A stretch of 64,000 bases of DNA from Tomocerus qinae (GCA_020055645.1 CM034546.1:68510001-68574000), one strand, 5' to 3'. Counted from the first letter of the stretch, positions 1-12,589 are shown. A program made the numbers and translations. Notes: generated by a model from the letters alone, not told the origin.

Positions 1-2145
1 GTTGTGCTTGCAAGCATTTGTTTGCAATATTTGTACTTCTTACCATGGACATCAAATACTAATTCCTTTCGTAGCGCAATCAGAGTGTCCAAGCAACTTT
101 TGTAACAGGTAGAAAAAGATAGCAACAAGATGGTGGAATACATTAACGTCGAAACATAGGCAGTTGCCAAAACAATTAAATTGTCTACGTCTTTTGTATT
201 TTGTTTAATAAGAGCAAACAAAGTAATTGCTCCAATTACTAGCAATGAATATATAAGACAAGGGACAAATGATTTGAGAAGACAGTCGTTCAATAATTTA
301 TTTAAAATACGTAATCCATTGAACGTTCTGATTTTCTCTTCCAGTGTTTCTTCGCTTTTCCTGAAAAAAATCATTTCGTTTAAATTTTTAATGGATTCAA
401 AACACCATAGAAAGATTTTATTTCAAAAATGTATACAAAGGCACAGGAATAGTTTTATTGTATTCTTATGAAACAAAATCTCAATCTCAATAATGTCAAC
501 TTTTTATTTTTGATAATGCAATTAATTAACCCCATTGCCGCCAAGCACGTATCCAGAGAGGGGGCCGGGGGGGCCCGGGCCCCCTCCTTAGTAGCCAGAA
601 AAAGGCGATTTTTTTTGTCAAAAAAGGTTAAAAATCCAAAAAAATTTTTACCTTATCATGTCCAAATATAAACACGTCCTCGTCGAATATAGCAAAGTGA
701 AAGCAATGAGCACAGTTAGTAGCATTAAACTTGGAGATCCCGCCGACAAAAATTGCATAAACCTTAACGAGCTTTCCAACATGTTTAGATGAAATAATTG
801 TACGTCTTTAACAATGTCTCCAGCAGCGTGTTTTCCAGGAACGATATAGTAAGATAAATACACACATGGCAAACTGGAGAAAATGTTGATTCCTATTAGC
901 CATTTCGATAACAGCACTTCCCAATAAATGAAGTTATTCATTCCTGTTTTCTGCCAGCCTTAAAAACAGAAAATAACTTTAATAATTTTTTGGGGGGAGT
1001 TAAAAGGGGTCATAAAAATTCATTTTGTCCATAAAATAAAGTCTTTTGGGCCAGGGTACAAGGGACGTAAAAGGAGTACTGAGGGCAATAGAAGAAGTCT
1101 TTTTTCCCATAGAACGAGTACATTGTTCCCTAAGTATATTACCATAAATAAATCGAAGACATAAGCACTTAAATGAAAAAACATTTCTTTGAGGTATTCC
1201 TATATTTAAAATAAACTACTGAAAATACAATTTGGGGAAAACTGGGAGACCAAAAGTGAAAGCTCGAGTTAACCGTGAATTTTTCTACAAATAATGATAT
1301 TTTATACCTGATTTTTTTCGGACAAATTATTAATTATTTTCAACTTTAATTTAAATTTAGTTTTGACTAAATAAAAACGTTCAAGTGTTATGGCATTTAA
1401 TACTCGTTCTATGGCTTTCCAAACTACTTTAGTGCCCCATATACTTTTTCTGTGGCATCTTGTACACGGGAAAAAATGACCTATTTTTAGGGACAAAATG
1501 ACTTCTTTTATGGTCTCATAAACCTTTGCCTTTTTTCAAGCCATAAATGCCTTCATAATATTAATATTATACTGTTTGTAGAATTTAAGTATATTAATTA
1601 TTAGTATATTGATTCTTAATTCTTAACATATTAATTAATAGTTTATTAGTATAATTTCAGATACTCCACATAATATTTCTTACTTTACCTTCACTTAAAA
1701 TTGGATAGCCTTTCAGACAGATTTGATTCAAAATATGTGCAATTTCAGATGACTTCGAAAGAAAATTAGAGAGACTAATTCCCATTAGCATATACGTTAG
1801 TAGGCAACTGAAAAGCATTACGGCTTCAAAATTGACTTTTCCTCCGGATCGGAAAAGCAGTCCCAATTGTATCGCTTCGTAAGTTATAAACGCCCATAAA
1901 GGATATTTTTGCACTTTTAGGACGGTCAACTTTGAAAGGATGCAGAATGTTTTCGTAGATGTAACAAATTTTATGGGGATGTATCCATAGAACATGTTGA
2001 AATAAAATCCCATCCAATCTAAAATTTCATATCCACAATAGTTTGACAAATTTGGTGTAACATTGGCATTTATTTTGCCGAGAAAATTCTTCAAACGAGA
2101 AACAAGATTGACAAGTTTCAGCTTCACCCAGGCAAAATACGTCAT
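1..2145 (-). CDS. Family A receptor A1, 7TM chemoreceptor-like, 3' end outside window
   Basis: Gustatory-receptor-like membrane protein, probably a chemosensory receptor; ligand unknown. Three exons, read right to left: 1689-2145, 652-958 and 360 to beyond base 1. Donors GAAG|GTAAAG and ATAAG|GTAAAA and acceptors TTTTTAAG| and TTTTTTCAG| keep frame (phases 1 and 2). Exon 1 holds membrane segments 1-2, exon 2 segments 3-4, exon 3 segments 5-6 before the window cuts it. The ATG used by A2 is GTG here, so the start is taken 8 codons upstream (MTYFAWVKLKL). Exon 3 has a 3-nt in-frame deletion relative to A2 near base 46. About 105 bp of GC-rich foreign sequence lies just inside intron 2. Family resemblance rests on length, seven segments and the C-terminal pattern seen in A2 and A3. 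Confidence 0.72.
541..648. mobile_element. GC-rich insertion in A1 intron 2, probable transposon remnant
   Basis: Compared with the same intron in A2, A1 carries about 105 extra bases starting near the shared attaattaa. They include a G/C-only core (558-590) that is largely self-complementary, followed by A/T runs. The insertion ends 4-5 bases from the exon-2 donor, changing it from GTAATT to GTAAAA. No target duplication could be defined. Confidence 0.4.
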
Positions 2146-2290
2146 TAATTTTGCGAAATCTAAAAACTCAATAGTTTAAAACTTGGGAGCTTTAAAAATT
2201 TTGAAAATGTATATTTGTGTTTAATAAATTATTTTACCCATATTTTGTTGGTCGGTGATCCAAATATAGAAGCTGGACGTGACGCAAATC

Positions 2291-2308
2291 CGCTATTTAA
2301 TACGTTAA
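2291..2308 (-). promoter_or_regulatory. Conserved upstream motif of A1, TATA-like on minus strand
   Basis: The plus-strand string ctatttaa(t/g)acgttaa recurs about 150 bases upstream of the ATG in A1, A2 and, more diverged, A3. Its complement contains TTAAATAG, a plausible TATA-like core element for the minus-strand gene. Conservation among paralogues may simply reflect duplication. Confidence 0.3.
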
Positions 2309-4005
2309 ATTATAAATGTGACTGGGGATTTAATGCGGAGTCAGTTAGTACTTGAATGCAGTTCTGTTCTTCTGTTGTCAAAGACATGAAATAATAAATA
2401 CGGTTTCCAATACCGTTTTATATCAAAGAGATTTGGATATCCTGTCAACGCTCAAAAGCTGGGTCTGGGTAGTTGTGGTTTTAGTCCCTTATCATCGTGG
2501 ATGTTATTATTTACTTAATAATATGCTTGAGTGAATGACATCCGCGATGTGAGGCCCCTCATATAAAAGGAGATTACTGTTAACAATTTATTTCCATATT
2601 TATGCTGTCTACTTGCGTCATTAGACCAACAGATTAAAGTGGACAACTTCTACTACAAACTATTGATAAAAAATTATTATAAATATTGAAAATTACTTAC
2701 TATTCTAGTATTAAGCCAATAATCGTACGCTAAATGAAAACAAAGCATGCATTGGGTGGTCTCCCTGTTTTATGGATTAAGAAATTTTGCTGTGTCAAAC
2801 GAAAGATGGATTGAAGCAATTCGCTTTACCAAACGAAAAGTGGATTAAGACCTTTTGCATTCTTAAGGAGCGAGATAATTTAATTCAATTGAAATTTATT
2901 GAAATATTTGAAATAAATTTCATACACCATAAAAATATATTTATTTCTTTTATTGTTGAGCTGCCTACTTGAGTGAAGTTTTCACGTAATATTGCAAAAC
3001 TTACCCACTTATTTCCGTGAAATATTTCAACTGCCATGACTGTTTACCTGTAAGTTCATCTATTTAAATGACGGAACCTCCTTTCCAGCAAGCTACCCAT
3101 ATTTTTCAGATGCATATATCAGTTACTATATGCCGTCAGGCTCGCCTTTAATATCCTCTCAACTTGTTTAAAATCGAAGAATACAGGTTGGTTGGCTGCA
3201 AAATTAATCAGAAATTTTGAAGTATGTCTAAAAAACGATGATAAATGTGAATGAAATTGACAACTAAATGTCACCTAAATTTCCATTATCTGAATCGAAA
3301 TCGAATTCATGATTATTATTTATTTCGTAAGTCATAATGATAAAGAAGTGTATTCTCTTTCTTCCATTCTAAATTCCAAACCATATTGTTTAACTTCATT
3401 GTATTCTCTTGTACGGTTTCTTTCAAATATTATCCTTCAAATTTGAAGTGGATTAGACAGAAGTTGGCGGAGTAATAGACATAACGTATGGCAGACAGTC
3501 AATTTCAGATTATAAACATTTAATTTGAAAACGAGTGATGTTTTATCTCCCTCTACTTGGGTTTAAGCCTAAACGTCTTTAGCCTGTCGTCTTTTTCCCT
3601 ATCAACATATTATTATAGTTGTGTATTTGGTTAATTGATTCAACCGTTCATCATAATATTATTATTTCTGACTTTAATTTAGATTTTTTAATCAGCGTTC
3701 TCTCTGAAAAACATTTGAAATGTGGAACATGATGTTTTTGTTCTTGACACTGTATAATTACAGTTGTTTATTTAGCAATTGTAAATCGATTAGTTTATTT
3801 TAGTAAACATACGTGACAAGGCCAGGACAATATAATATGATAATTTTGTCAAAATTAATTGTAAATATTAAAAGTTTGCAATGAAGTGGCTTATCATTTT
3901 CAATGTTAAATTATTTAAACAGCTTGGGTATACAATATTTAGTATAGCTCAATTTTGTACAAATAATTGGCATAAATAAACTGGACTTTTTACCATTTAA
4001 CTCTT
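2309..4005. other. Spacer between A1 and A2
   Basis: AT-rich intergenic sequence with no coding stretch I can support. Positions 2768-2872 hold two diverged arms (caaacgaaa..tggatt) like the TA-type MITEs elsewhere in the window. Positions 3060-3420 match the A3 upstream spacer (9518-9770) and include the uninterrupted site aaatgacggaacctc used to define the MITE at 8757. Confidence 0.6.
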
Positions 4006-5578
4006 TTACAAATTTGCAGAAGAAATGAGAAGAGATGTTACAATGTTAACACTGACATCTAAGTAGTCCAAAATGTGCTTGTGTTTCACCGCTCGAAAAA
4101 ATCCATACCGAACTCCAAAGGCAGTTGTGCTCACAAGCATTTGTTTGCTATATTTATATTCCTTACCATGGTGGGCATCAATTGATAATTCCTTTCTTAG
4201 CGCATTGAGAATGTCTTGAGAACTTTTGTAGCAGGTTGAAAAAGACAGCAACAGGATGGTGGTATTTACTATAGTCGTAGCATATACATTTGCCAAAACG
4301 ATTAAATTGTCTACGTCTTTTGCATTTTGTTTAATAAGAGCAAACAAAGTAATTGCTCCAATCACTACCAATGAGTATATAAGAAAAGGAACAAACGATT
4401 GGAGAAGACAGTCGTTGAATAATTTATTTAAAATGCGTAGTCCGTTGAACGTCCTTATTTTCTCCTCCAACGTTGCTTCGCTTCTCCTGAAAAAAATCGT
4501 TGCAGTTAAATTTTCATAATAAACAAAAATTACCATTAAAACCATTAAAGGTTTTTATATCTCAATATAGGTAAAGGTATAGAGATAAATTGATTGTAGT
4601 CTACTGTCAACCTCCTTGTTTGTGATAATTTCATTAATTAATCCTATTGAAGCAATTACCTTATCATGTGCAAATATAAGCACGTCCTCGTCGAATAGAT
4701 CAAAGTAAAAGTAACGAGGACAATTGCTACCATGAAACTTGGAGCTCCCGCCGACAAAAATTGCATTAACCTCAACGAGCTTTCCAACATGTTTAGATGA
4801 AATAATTGTACGCCTTTAACAATGTCCCCAACAGCATGTTTTCCCGGCACGATATAATAAGATAAATACGACCATACCAGACTGCAGAAAATACTGATCC
4901 CTATTAACCCTTTTGATAACATCACTTCGCAATAAACAAAGGTTTTGATGCCAGTATTCTGCCAGCCTTAAATAGAGAAATACTTAAATAATGGTTTTTC
5001 ACACCATAATTAGTAATTACGTTTTTAAGTGGTATTATATATATAATATATTGTTTTGTATCATGGATAATTTATGTAAATACTTATGTGTTATATTAGG
5101 CTCATCATAATATTATAATTATTAATTTACCTTCATTTAAAATTAGATAGCCTTTCAGACTGATTTGATTCAGAACATGTGCAATTTCAGATGACTTCAA
5201 GAGAAAATTGCTCAAAGTAACTCCCATTAATATGTACGTTATTAGGCAACTGAAAAGCATTACTGCTTCAAAATTGACAATTCCGCCGGATCGGAAGAAC
5301 ACTACCAATTGTATCACTTCGTAAGCTATAAAGACCCATAAAATATATTTTTGCACTCTGAGAACAGTCGACTTTGAAAGAATGTAAAATTTTTTCGTGG
5401 ATGTATTAAATTTTATGGGGATGTATCCAAAGAAGAGGTTGAAATAAAATCCAATGCACTCTAATATTTCATCCCCACAATAGTTAGATAGATTCGGAAT
5501 AATGTTAATAATGTTGGCAATTATTTTTCTGAATATGATCTTCAAACTAGAAAAAATATTGTTGAGTTTCAGCTTCAT
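4006..5578 (-). CDS. Family A receptor A2, complete 7TM chemoreceptor-like protein (411 aa)
   Basis: Predicted seven-segment plasma-membrane receptor of the arthropod gustatory/odorant receptor type. Exons 5131-5578, 4660-4966 and 4006-4486 total 1236 nt, an exact codon multiple. Segments: about WVFIAYEVIQLVVFF and FEAVMLFSCLITYILMG (exon 1); LLSKGLIGISIFCSLVW and PSFMVAIVLVTFTLIY (exon 2); CLLQSFVPFLIYSLVVIG, LIVLANVYATTIVNTTILL and YLDVSVNIVTSLLIS (exon 3). The last segment, preceded by FGVRYGFFRAVKHK, resembles the C-terminal region of the superfamily. ATG at 5578; stop TAA at 4006. Phase 1 and phase 2 introns match A1 and A3. No break seen. Ligand and cell type cannot be inferred. Confidence 0.8.
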
Positions 5579-5700
5579 GCTGGTAAAATTCGTCCTTAAA
5601 TTTTTAATATCTAAATAATCAACACATTTAAAATTATATTAGCTTGTGGGGGAGGGCCATGATTCAAATATAAACTAGAAGTTGGTTGCGACGCAAATTT

Positions 5701-5717
5701 GCTATTTAAGACGTTAA
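5701..5717 (-). promoter_or_regulatory. Conserved upstream motif of A2
   Basis: Same ctatttaa-acgttaa block as upstream of A1, about 125 bases before the A2 ATG; minus-strand TTAAATAG could be a TATA-like element. Inference from position and paralogue conservation. Confidence 0.3.
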
Positions 5718-6639
5718 CTATGTGACTGAACATTTAATATGGAGTCTTGTACGTAAAGCCAGTTCTATTGCCGAACGCATGAAAATATAAATAATGTGCC
5801 TTTCATGCCGTTATATACCATTGATTAAGATCAAACTCTATTAAAAAACAGTGTGGCATTGGATACCTTAATTATAAATTATTCCTTTGGGATATCCTGC
5901 CATCACTCAAAAGCTGTCAGCAGTTGAGCTTTGAGAGTCGTATTATTATTTTATTATTTACTTAATAAAATGTTTGAGATGGAACGAGTTACAACTTCGA
6001 CGAAAAGCAAGTCATGTAAGTAGATTACTGCTAAAACTTTATAGTGCCATAACGTTGCTGTCTGTTTTTGTGACATAGATTAAAATGGATATCTAAAGTT
6101 CTATGTTAAAATATTGATAAATATAAATATTGAAAATTGCGTTATATAGCAATTGAGCAAACATTGAATGAAAACAAAGTATGCATTTTCAATCTATCTA
6201 AAAGGTTTTCTTACACAGTCAATAAAAAGTTAAAGTTTTAAAAATTGCGAATGTGTGGTTTTGTATTTCATTGTTACTTTATTTAATGTCGATTAGGCTT
6301 TAAACAATATTTCAACCTCAAAATATTTAAAATTTGATTACTAAATCTGAAGTAACTTAAGACTGACATTTTGTCCATTTTCTGCAATTTTATCCAGGGA
6401 CCCCCACAAAATACGAAAAGCTGGACAAAATGCCTACGAGGCATGAGGACTTACACTTTTATCAAAATTAATTATAACATCTACATAAGTTGTACATATG
6501 AACAATTATTAATTTATGAAGTAACTTAATTCAACTTAACTTAAGTATTAAGTAACAAGCATAGTATAAAAACTAGCATAGCGTAATTTTCTATTAAGTT
6601 GAAATTGGCTTAAATTGGTCTTTTTACTATTTTACTCTT
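5718..6639. other. Spacer between A2 and A3
   Basis: AT-rich spacer. I see no exon, RNA gene or transposon with definable ends. Confidence 0.55.
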
Positions 6640-8341
6640 TTACAGATTTGCAGAAGAAATGAGCAGAGATGTTACTATGGCAAGACTAACATCTAGGTAA
6701 TCCAAAATGTGCTTATGTTTCACCGCTCGAAAAGCTCCATACCGAATTCCAAATGCGGTGGTACTTACAAGCATTTGTCTGCAATATTGGTACTTCTTAC
6801 CATGGTGGGCATCAATTGATAATCCCTTTCTTAGCGCATCCAGAGTGTCTAGAGAACTTTTGTAGCAGGTGGAAAAAGACAGCAACAGGATGATGGAATA
6901 CACTAAAGTCGCAACGTATGCAATTGCCAACACAATTAAATTGTCTATGTCTTTTGTATTTTGTTTAATAAGAGCAAACAAAGTAATTGCCCCAATTCCT
7001 AACAATGAATATATAAGAAAAGCTACAATTGATATGAGAAGACAGTCATTGAATAATTTATTTAAAATGCGTAGTCCATTGAACGTTCTGATTTTTTCCT
7101 CCAACGTTGCTTCACTTTTCGTGAAAAAAATCGTTCCATTTAAATTTCCAAATTTTAATAAACCTAAAATATCATAGAAAAATGTTATTTCTCAAAGTAG
7201 GTAAAGACAAAGGGATGGTTTGATTATATTCTACTTCGGAAATAAAATAAAATTAATCCCATTGTCGTAGTTACCTTATAATATGCAAATATAAACACGT
7301 CCTCGTCGAATATAGCAAAGTGAAACTGATGAGGACACTTATTAGCGTTAAACTTGGGGATCCCGCCCACAAAAATTGTGCAAACCTCAAAACGCTTTCT
7401 AACAGATTTAAATGTAATAATCCCAAATCTTTAACAATTTCCCCAACGGCATGTTTTCCCGGAATGATGTAGTACGATAAATACGACCATGGCAAACTGA
7501 AGAAAATGTTGATTCCTATTAGACATTTCGATAACAGCACTTCGCAATAAACGAAGTTTTTGATTCCGGTTTTTTCCCAGCCTAAAAATCGAAAATAGAT
7601 AAATAATTTTTTTAGAACCGTAACGTCCTTTAAGAAACGATTAAGCCTCAATGCATGTTTTGCTTTGTGCACGAAATAGTCTCAACACATTTTTTGTTTT
7701 GTGCACGGAATAACCTTACTGAACATTTTGTTTGATGCATTGAGGTTATATTGAGCACAAAAAATTTCGAATATTGAATTGAGGAAGGATAGTTGGTTAA
7801 GGGTCGATAATTTAGTATATTAATTGCTTGTACCTTAATTTTTAGTATAATAATTATTAGGCTAATCGCCATAATAATAAATCTTACTTTTGACTTTACC
7901 TTCACTTAAAATTGGATAGCCTTTCAGATTGATTTGATTCAAAACATGTGCAATTTCAGATGACTTCGAGAGAAAGTTAGAGAAAGTAATTCCCATTATC
8001 ATGTACGTTAGTAGGCAACTGAAAAGCATTACGGCTTCAAAATTGATATTCTCTCCGGATCGGAAGAACACTACCAATTGTACCGCTTCGTAAGCTATAA
8101 AAGCCCATAATATAAGATATTTTTGCACTTTTAGGATTGTCGAATTTGAAAGAATGTAGAATGATTTCGTGGATTTATTAAATTTTATGGGGATGTATCC
8201 ATAGAAGATGTTGAAATAAAATCCCATCCAATCTAAAATTTCATGTCCGCAATAATTTGACAAATTTGGAAAAATTTTGGTTTTTATTCTACTGATAATA
8301 TTTTTCAAATTAGAAACAAGATTGTCGATTTTCAGATTCAT
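6640..8341 (-). CDS. Family A receptor A3, complete, exon-3 splice acceptor shifted (407 aa)
   Basis: Third family-A receptor, closely similar to A2. Exons 7900-8341, 7275-7581 and 6640-7114 total 1224 nt. Membrane segments as in A2, two per exon in exons 1 and 2 and three in exon 3, ending YLDVSLAIVTSLLIS. At the usual exon-3 acceptor A1 and A2 read TTTTTTCAG, but A3 reads TTTTTTCAC: the invariant AG is lost. The next AG, six bases downstream (GAAAAG|TGAAGC), keeps the frame and removes two residues, so the gene is probably still expressible. ATG at 8341 aligns with the A2 start. If the downstream AG is not used, this copy is a pseudogene. Confidence 0.72.
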
Positions 8342-8502
8342 GCTTGTAAAATTCGTCAGTAATTTTTCGAGACCTATAAAATCATTAGATTTTAAGTTGA
8401 GACATTTTTAAATTTTGACAAAGAATATTATTAATTAATTCTTTTACCTATTTAGCTTGTTGGTGGATGATCCAAATAAGAACAATAAGTTGGACGAAAA
8501 TT

Positions 8503-8520
8503 CTCTATTTAAGACTTTAA
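8503..8520 (-). promoter_or_regulatory. Conserved upstream motif of A3
   Basis: Diverged copy (ctatttaagactttaa) of the block upstream of A1 and A2, about 165 bases before the A3 ATG. It keeps TTAAATAG on the minus strand. Confidence 0.27.
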
Positions 8521-8756
8521 CTTATGTCACCATACATTTAATACAGAGTTATATACTAACTGGCAGTTCTATTGTCAAAGACAATGAAATTATAAATAGG
8601 GTTTTCAATACCATTTTATATCAAAGATATCGAATTCCTAGATTGCGAAAATAGTACCGGTAGAGATAGATAGTTCACACATCGTTCTGTTCTCTCTTCT
8701 ATATCCTTACAGTGTCATGATTGTTTACCTGTAATTTCGTTAATTTTAATGACGGA

Positions 8757-9517
8757 GGGCTTGTAAACCCGGACGGAAATTCAAAACCCGGGTTTCGGGT
8801 AAACCCGGGTTTTGAAGGCCCAGAACCGGGTTCAGAACCGGGTTTTGAACATGTTTATTTTTTACGTGTAATTATGTTCTACACTGCCAAATTAGAATGA
8901 CATTTTTAACTCAACACAATTTTCTTTTATGAAGGACATCAGACAAATCCATACGTCATCAATTTCAGTATTTTCAGTCAGTTTATTTAAGGACAGAATG
9001 TAGTGGAAGTGGAACATAACATATACGTTTTCCTACTCTGGCTGATGAAGGATAATAGACATTTAATTTTCTTTAATCTGGACATAGTTAGTGTGGGCGT
9101 AACTCTCAATGACCAAATTGCTATTTCAATGTATGTACCCAAATTTTATTAATTACCAAAATATTTTGAAAAAGTGAAATTATCCACTATCCACTCCCAA
9201 AAAGATTATTATTTGCAATTTTTGCCATTTGACTAAATTCAATTTGAGATTGAGGTTTGATCTGAGAGGTTTGTGTTATAATTTGTTTGCTATATAATGA
9301 AAAATTGCATTTGGATGCGCGTTCACTAAGAAAACATATTTTTTGATATTTTTTCCAGTTTTGATGTTTGCAACATGCATAAGACCTGGTGATCTGAATT
9401 TAGTATTTAATTAGTGAAAACCCGGGTTGGTCAATTGGAAAACCCGGTTTCCGGGTACCCGAAACCCGGGTTTGTACCCGGGTTTCAGAACCGTGAAAAC
9501 CCGGGTTTACAAGCCCT
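8757..9517. mobile_element. hAT-like MITE with 8-bp target duplication
   Basis: A 761-bp non-autonomous element with inverted ends GGGCTTGTAAACCCGG and its complement, rich in AAACCCGGGTTT-type palindromes near both ends. It is flanked by direct repeats ATGACGGA at 8749-8756 and 9518-9525. The equivalent A1/A2 spacer at 3067-3075 has a single uninterrupted atgacgga. No transposase reading frame inside. Confidence 0.88.
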
Positions 9518-9525
9518 ATGACGGA

Positions 9526-11160
9526 CCCTCATTTCCATTGTTTGAAATCGAAGAATACATGTTGATTTGCTGCATAATTAATCAGAAACTTTGAAAGCTG
9601 TCTATGTTGATGATAAATGTGAATCAAAATGATAAATGAATGTCACCTAAAGTTCCATTTTCTGAAGTCATAAATATTTATATTGTATTTTCCCAAGTCA
9701 ACATGACAATGAATCGTTCCTTGTTCCATGTCAAACCTCATTAGGATTAAATATCTTTGTTTTAGAGGGCTCTAGGGTGTAGGAGCCAATCTATCATCAC
9801 ATTTTCCATCATTAAAGTACAGCGAAAATGTCATATGGCCAATTTTTGGTCTTTGTAGTATTTTGTAATGCGATAACTCAGTACGTTTTGGTATAATTAG
9901 CTCAAACTTTCTGGTAAGGAGTCTAGGAATAAAAAGTTTGAAAATTGGCAAAATCGGTTAGACTATTGGCAACTGGCCAGTGAGCGTGGTTCAAAACCTA
10001 AAAATTGGTGTAAATTTAAATTTAAACCCACATTGTAGAAAGTACGAAAATTTCATGTAAGGTAGCCAAGCATGATTATCTCCGCTACAATATTTAATGC
10101 ATTTTTGATATGGATTATTAAAATCAACATTGCTGAAATATGCAAGCCATGTAGAGTACGATGTAGGTATTTAGATGCAGGCACTTCCGCGACATACAGT
10201 TGTATTTTATTATTCTATTTTTTCCAGCTATTCAATAATTTAACATCATCAACATTTGTTTTATTAGAATATTGTATGTTATCATGGCCAACAATGGAAA
10301 TCTCGATCATATTATTAACTTTTATCCATTTTATAGTAACTATTTTTGTTGCATGCAACTTTGTAGTCTTCCTGTGTTTACAAGTTCATTTCCATGTAGC
10401 ACTTCATTACTATCTTGTGCTCTAGATTCTCATCCGGTGTGCTTTTGGACTCGTCGAATTTTTTAAGCAAGCACAATAGGATGAGGAGTATACACAATTA
10501 ATGCTAAGTATATACAGTATAAATCGAATTAATTCTCCGGGTTTTTATTGTTTGATTGATCTTTCTTAGCTCCTGAAAATCTATATAGTTAACCAGGGTG
10601 GTGAATTATTTCGATAATGAGAATTATTTTACAAACATATTAGATAGTTATTACTTAAAATTGAGAAAAGCAAAAAAATGGGAAACCGACTAAAATTAAA
10701 AATAATATAAATAATAATAAATGATAATGTTAAATACCTACAACCTGACTGAAACCTAGATTGGAATGATGAATTATTTCGATATGGAGAATTATATCTC
10801 AAAGGCTATTATTTTGCTCATGAAAACGATAAAATCGGAATAGTTAACCAGGGGCAGCACTATTTCAATACGGAGGATTAATTCGATTAATACGGTAGAC
10901 AGATGCGAGTTATCTACTATACTTGACTTTGTGAGGTCACAAATTCATCCAAATGCTCAGTTTTGCATAGCATAGGCAAATAGGTGCTTTAAGGTAATGC
11001 ATACTACTAAGTAGGTAACTTACACTTACCAATTGCATAAATCATACGAGTAAATTAGTGTATTTGCATCATTCATAAAATTAGTTTTACTTTATCCTCT
11101 CTTATGCGTAATGCAAATAATGCCCACTACACTAAAGACAATCGGATATCTATAGAAGGA
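9526..11160. other. Spacer with no recognised gene
   Basis: To about 9770 this matches the A-family spacer. Beyond that it is AT-rich sequence of unknown origin with a short repeated motif (tgaattatttcgata-gagaattat) near 10600, 10770 and 10850. A 117-codon hydrophobic plus-strand frame at 10072-10425 has no recognisable homology and is not called. Confidence 0.45.
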
Positions 11161-12268
11161 TGACCTCCGTGAGGACTCTTTATCAACTTGAACCATGGAA
11201 AAGTTGATAAATAGACCTACGGAGCAACTTTTCCAGGATTCTTATTCTTGCATTCAACTGAAAACCACCTTAAACTAATACACTGTATTCGTTTATCTAA
11301 ATATATTTTTTCCAATTAATAGTTTTACTTTGGACCGGAAACTTTGAGTTGAACTCAGTCTCCAGTCCACATATTTTAACTAAACTGCTTCTGTTGAGCC
11401 TAGCTCTAGTTCCAGTATAAAATTTTATACGAAATTGTTACCAATTTCGTAACAATAATATACCAGCACAGTTCCAAACTCTGCTAAAAGTCTATTTGAC
11501 TTTCTGACCCGTTGAGAGCACTCCGGATCCTGAAGAAGAAGGACGACTGCAGACCTGACTCACTTCACCCCATCGGGAGAAAAGGTTTAGTAACATACAA
11601 ATTACCCATATCCTTTTCCATTGCTTTGCGCCAAGCCAAGCCAAGCCCTATTCTTTTCATTCTCTATTTTTGGTCGAGAATAAGGCTCTGCTCTGGCCGA
11701 GTCAAGTCCCAAAAACTAGGCATTTGCAGCGGTAACCCCTGCCACTATTCCCTAAAAATAGCCTAACAAGGAAATATTGTGTCACACTTCTAGTGTAAGT
11801 TTCGGCTTCTTTAGCCACTAAGTGTAAAGATCGCGCAACACTAAACACGGATTACTTGCACTTGCAAGCTCCCTAGGTACACAAACGCAGTAGTAATAAC
11901 CGCAAGCGCGCATAAAAGTTGCATAAGAGTAATTGGAATAATATAAAAATATTTCTAATCTATTCGAATCCTACGAAGAAATCAAGAAGCATACTAGCCT
12001 TAATTGGTAGTTTGTACTGCAATCATACCTGACTGAGCAATTCCCGTAAAGCTGTTTTCTTGACCATTTAAAAACTAAATCCGTTGTGTTTCTACATAAA
12101 ATTATTTTAATTTAAGTGCATAGTAATTCTGGGTAGAATTAACAAAGGATCTGGAAAAGAATCGCAAGATTCTCTTTTGCTGAAAGGTGTGTTTAGGCTC
12201 GGGCCACAGTAAAACAATTTCTCACATACAGGAGAATATTATATAGCCTAACCAAACCTATCACAAAT
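11161..12268 (+). other. Probable 5' LTR and upstream region of the Ty3/gypsy element
   Basis: Sequence between the A-family spacer and the primer-binding-like site. It should contain the 5' LTR; gataaatagacc near 11200 is a possible TATA region. No second LTR exists in the window, so the LTR ends cannot be fixed. The assignment rests only on position. Confidence 0.35.
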
Positions 12269-12290
12269 TGGCGACCCTAAACCAGGATGA
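12269..12290 (+). promoter_or_regulatory. Putative tRNA primer-binding site of the retroelement
   Basis: TGGCGACCCTAAACCAGG follows an ...ATCACAAAT end, the usual arrangement just inside a 5' LTR. The TGG start is complementary to a tRNA CCA tail and TGGCGACC resembles known insect gypsy-type sites. The tRNA was not matched. Confidence 0.5.
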
Positions 12291-12589
12291 TTCCTTATTC
12301 ATAATTACATTTATTGTGATTTTTTCGAAATATTGATTTAAAAGTAATAATTAAAATAAACAGCCACAGCTCAGTCAATTACGATTGCAAATACAAAGTA
12401 AGTTACTGCCTTAAAACTAAATTAAAAAGTCCACATATCTTTAAAAGAAGAGTAGAATTGTTTCAATTTCATTTCTTGAGAATATCCATTTACAAAGTAA
12501 CTTTACTGCAGCCGACAAAGAGAAGCTCCTACATATCTAATAGTCTCCAGTAAATTATCATAGCAGACTTTTTTATAGTAAAAGCAATC

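Noticed and set aside
181..471. Plus-strand frames antisense to receptor exons (also 4256-4519, 6869-7177, 18778-19005, 22186-22410, 29688-29915, 56488-56712, 59202-59417)
   Set aside because: They lie opposite conserved exons, recur only because the exons are duplicated, and have no independent coding features.
10072..10425. 117-codon hydrophobic plus-strand frame
   Set aside because: Long T-rich tract gives hydrophobic residues by chance; no homology to either receptor family, and flanks are non-coding.
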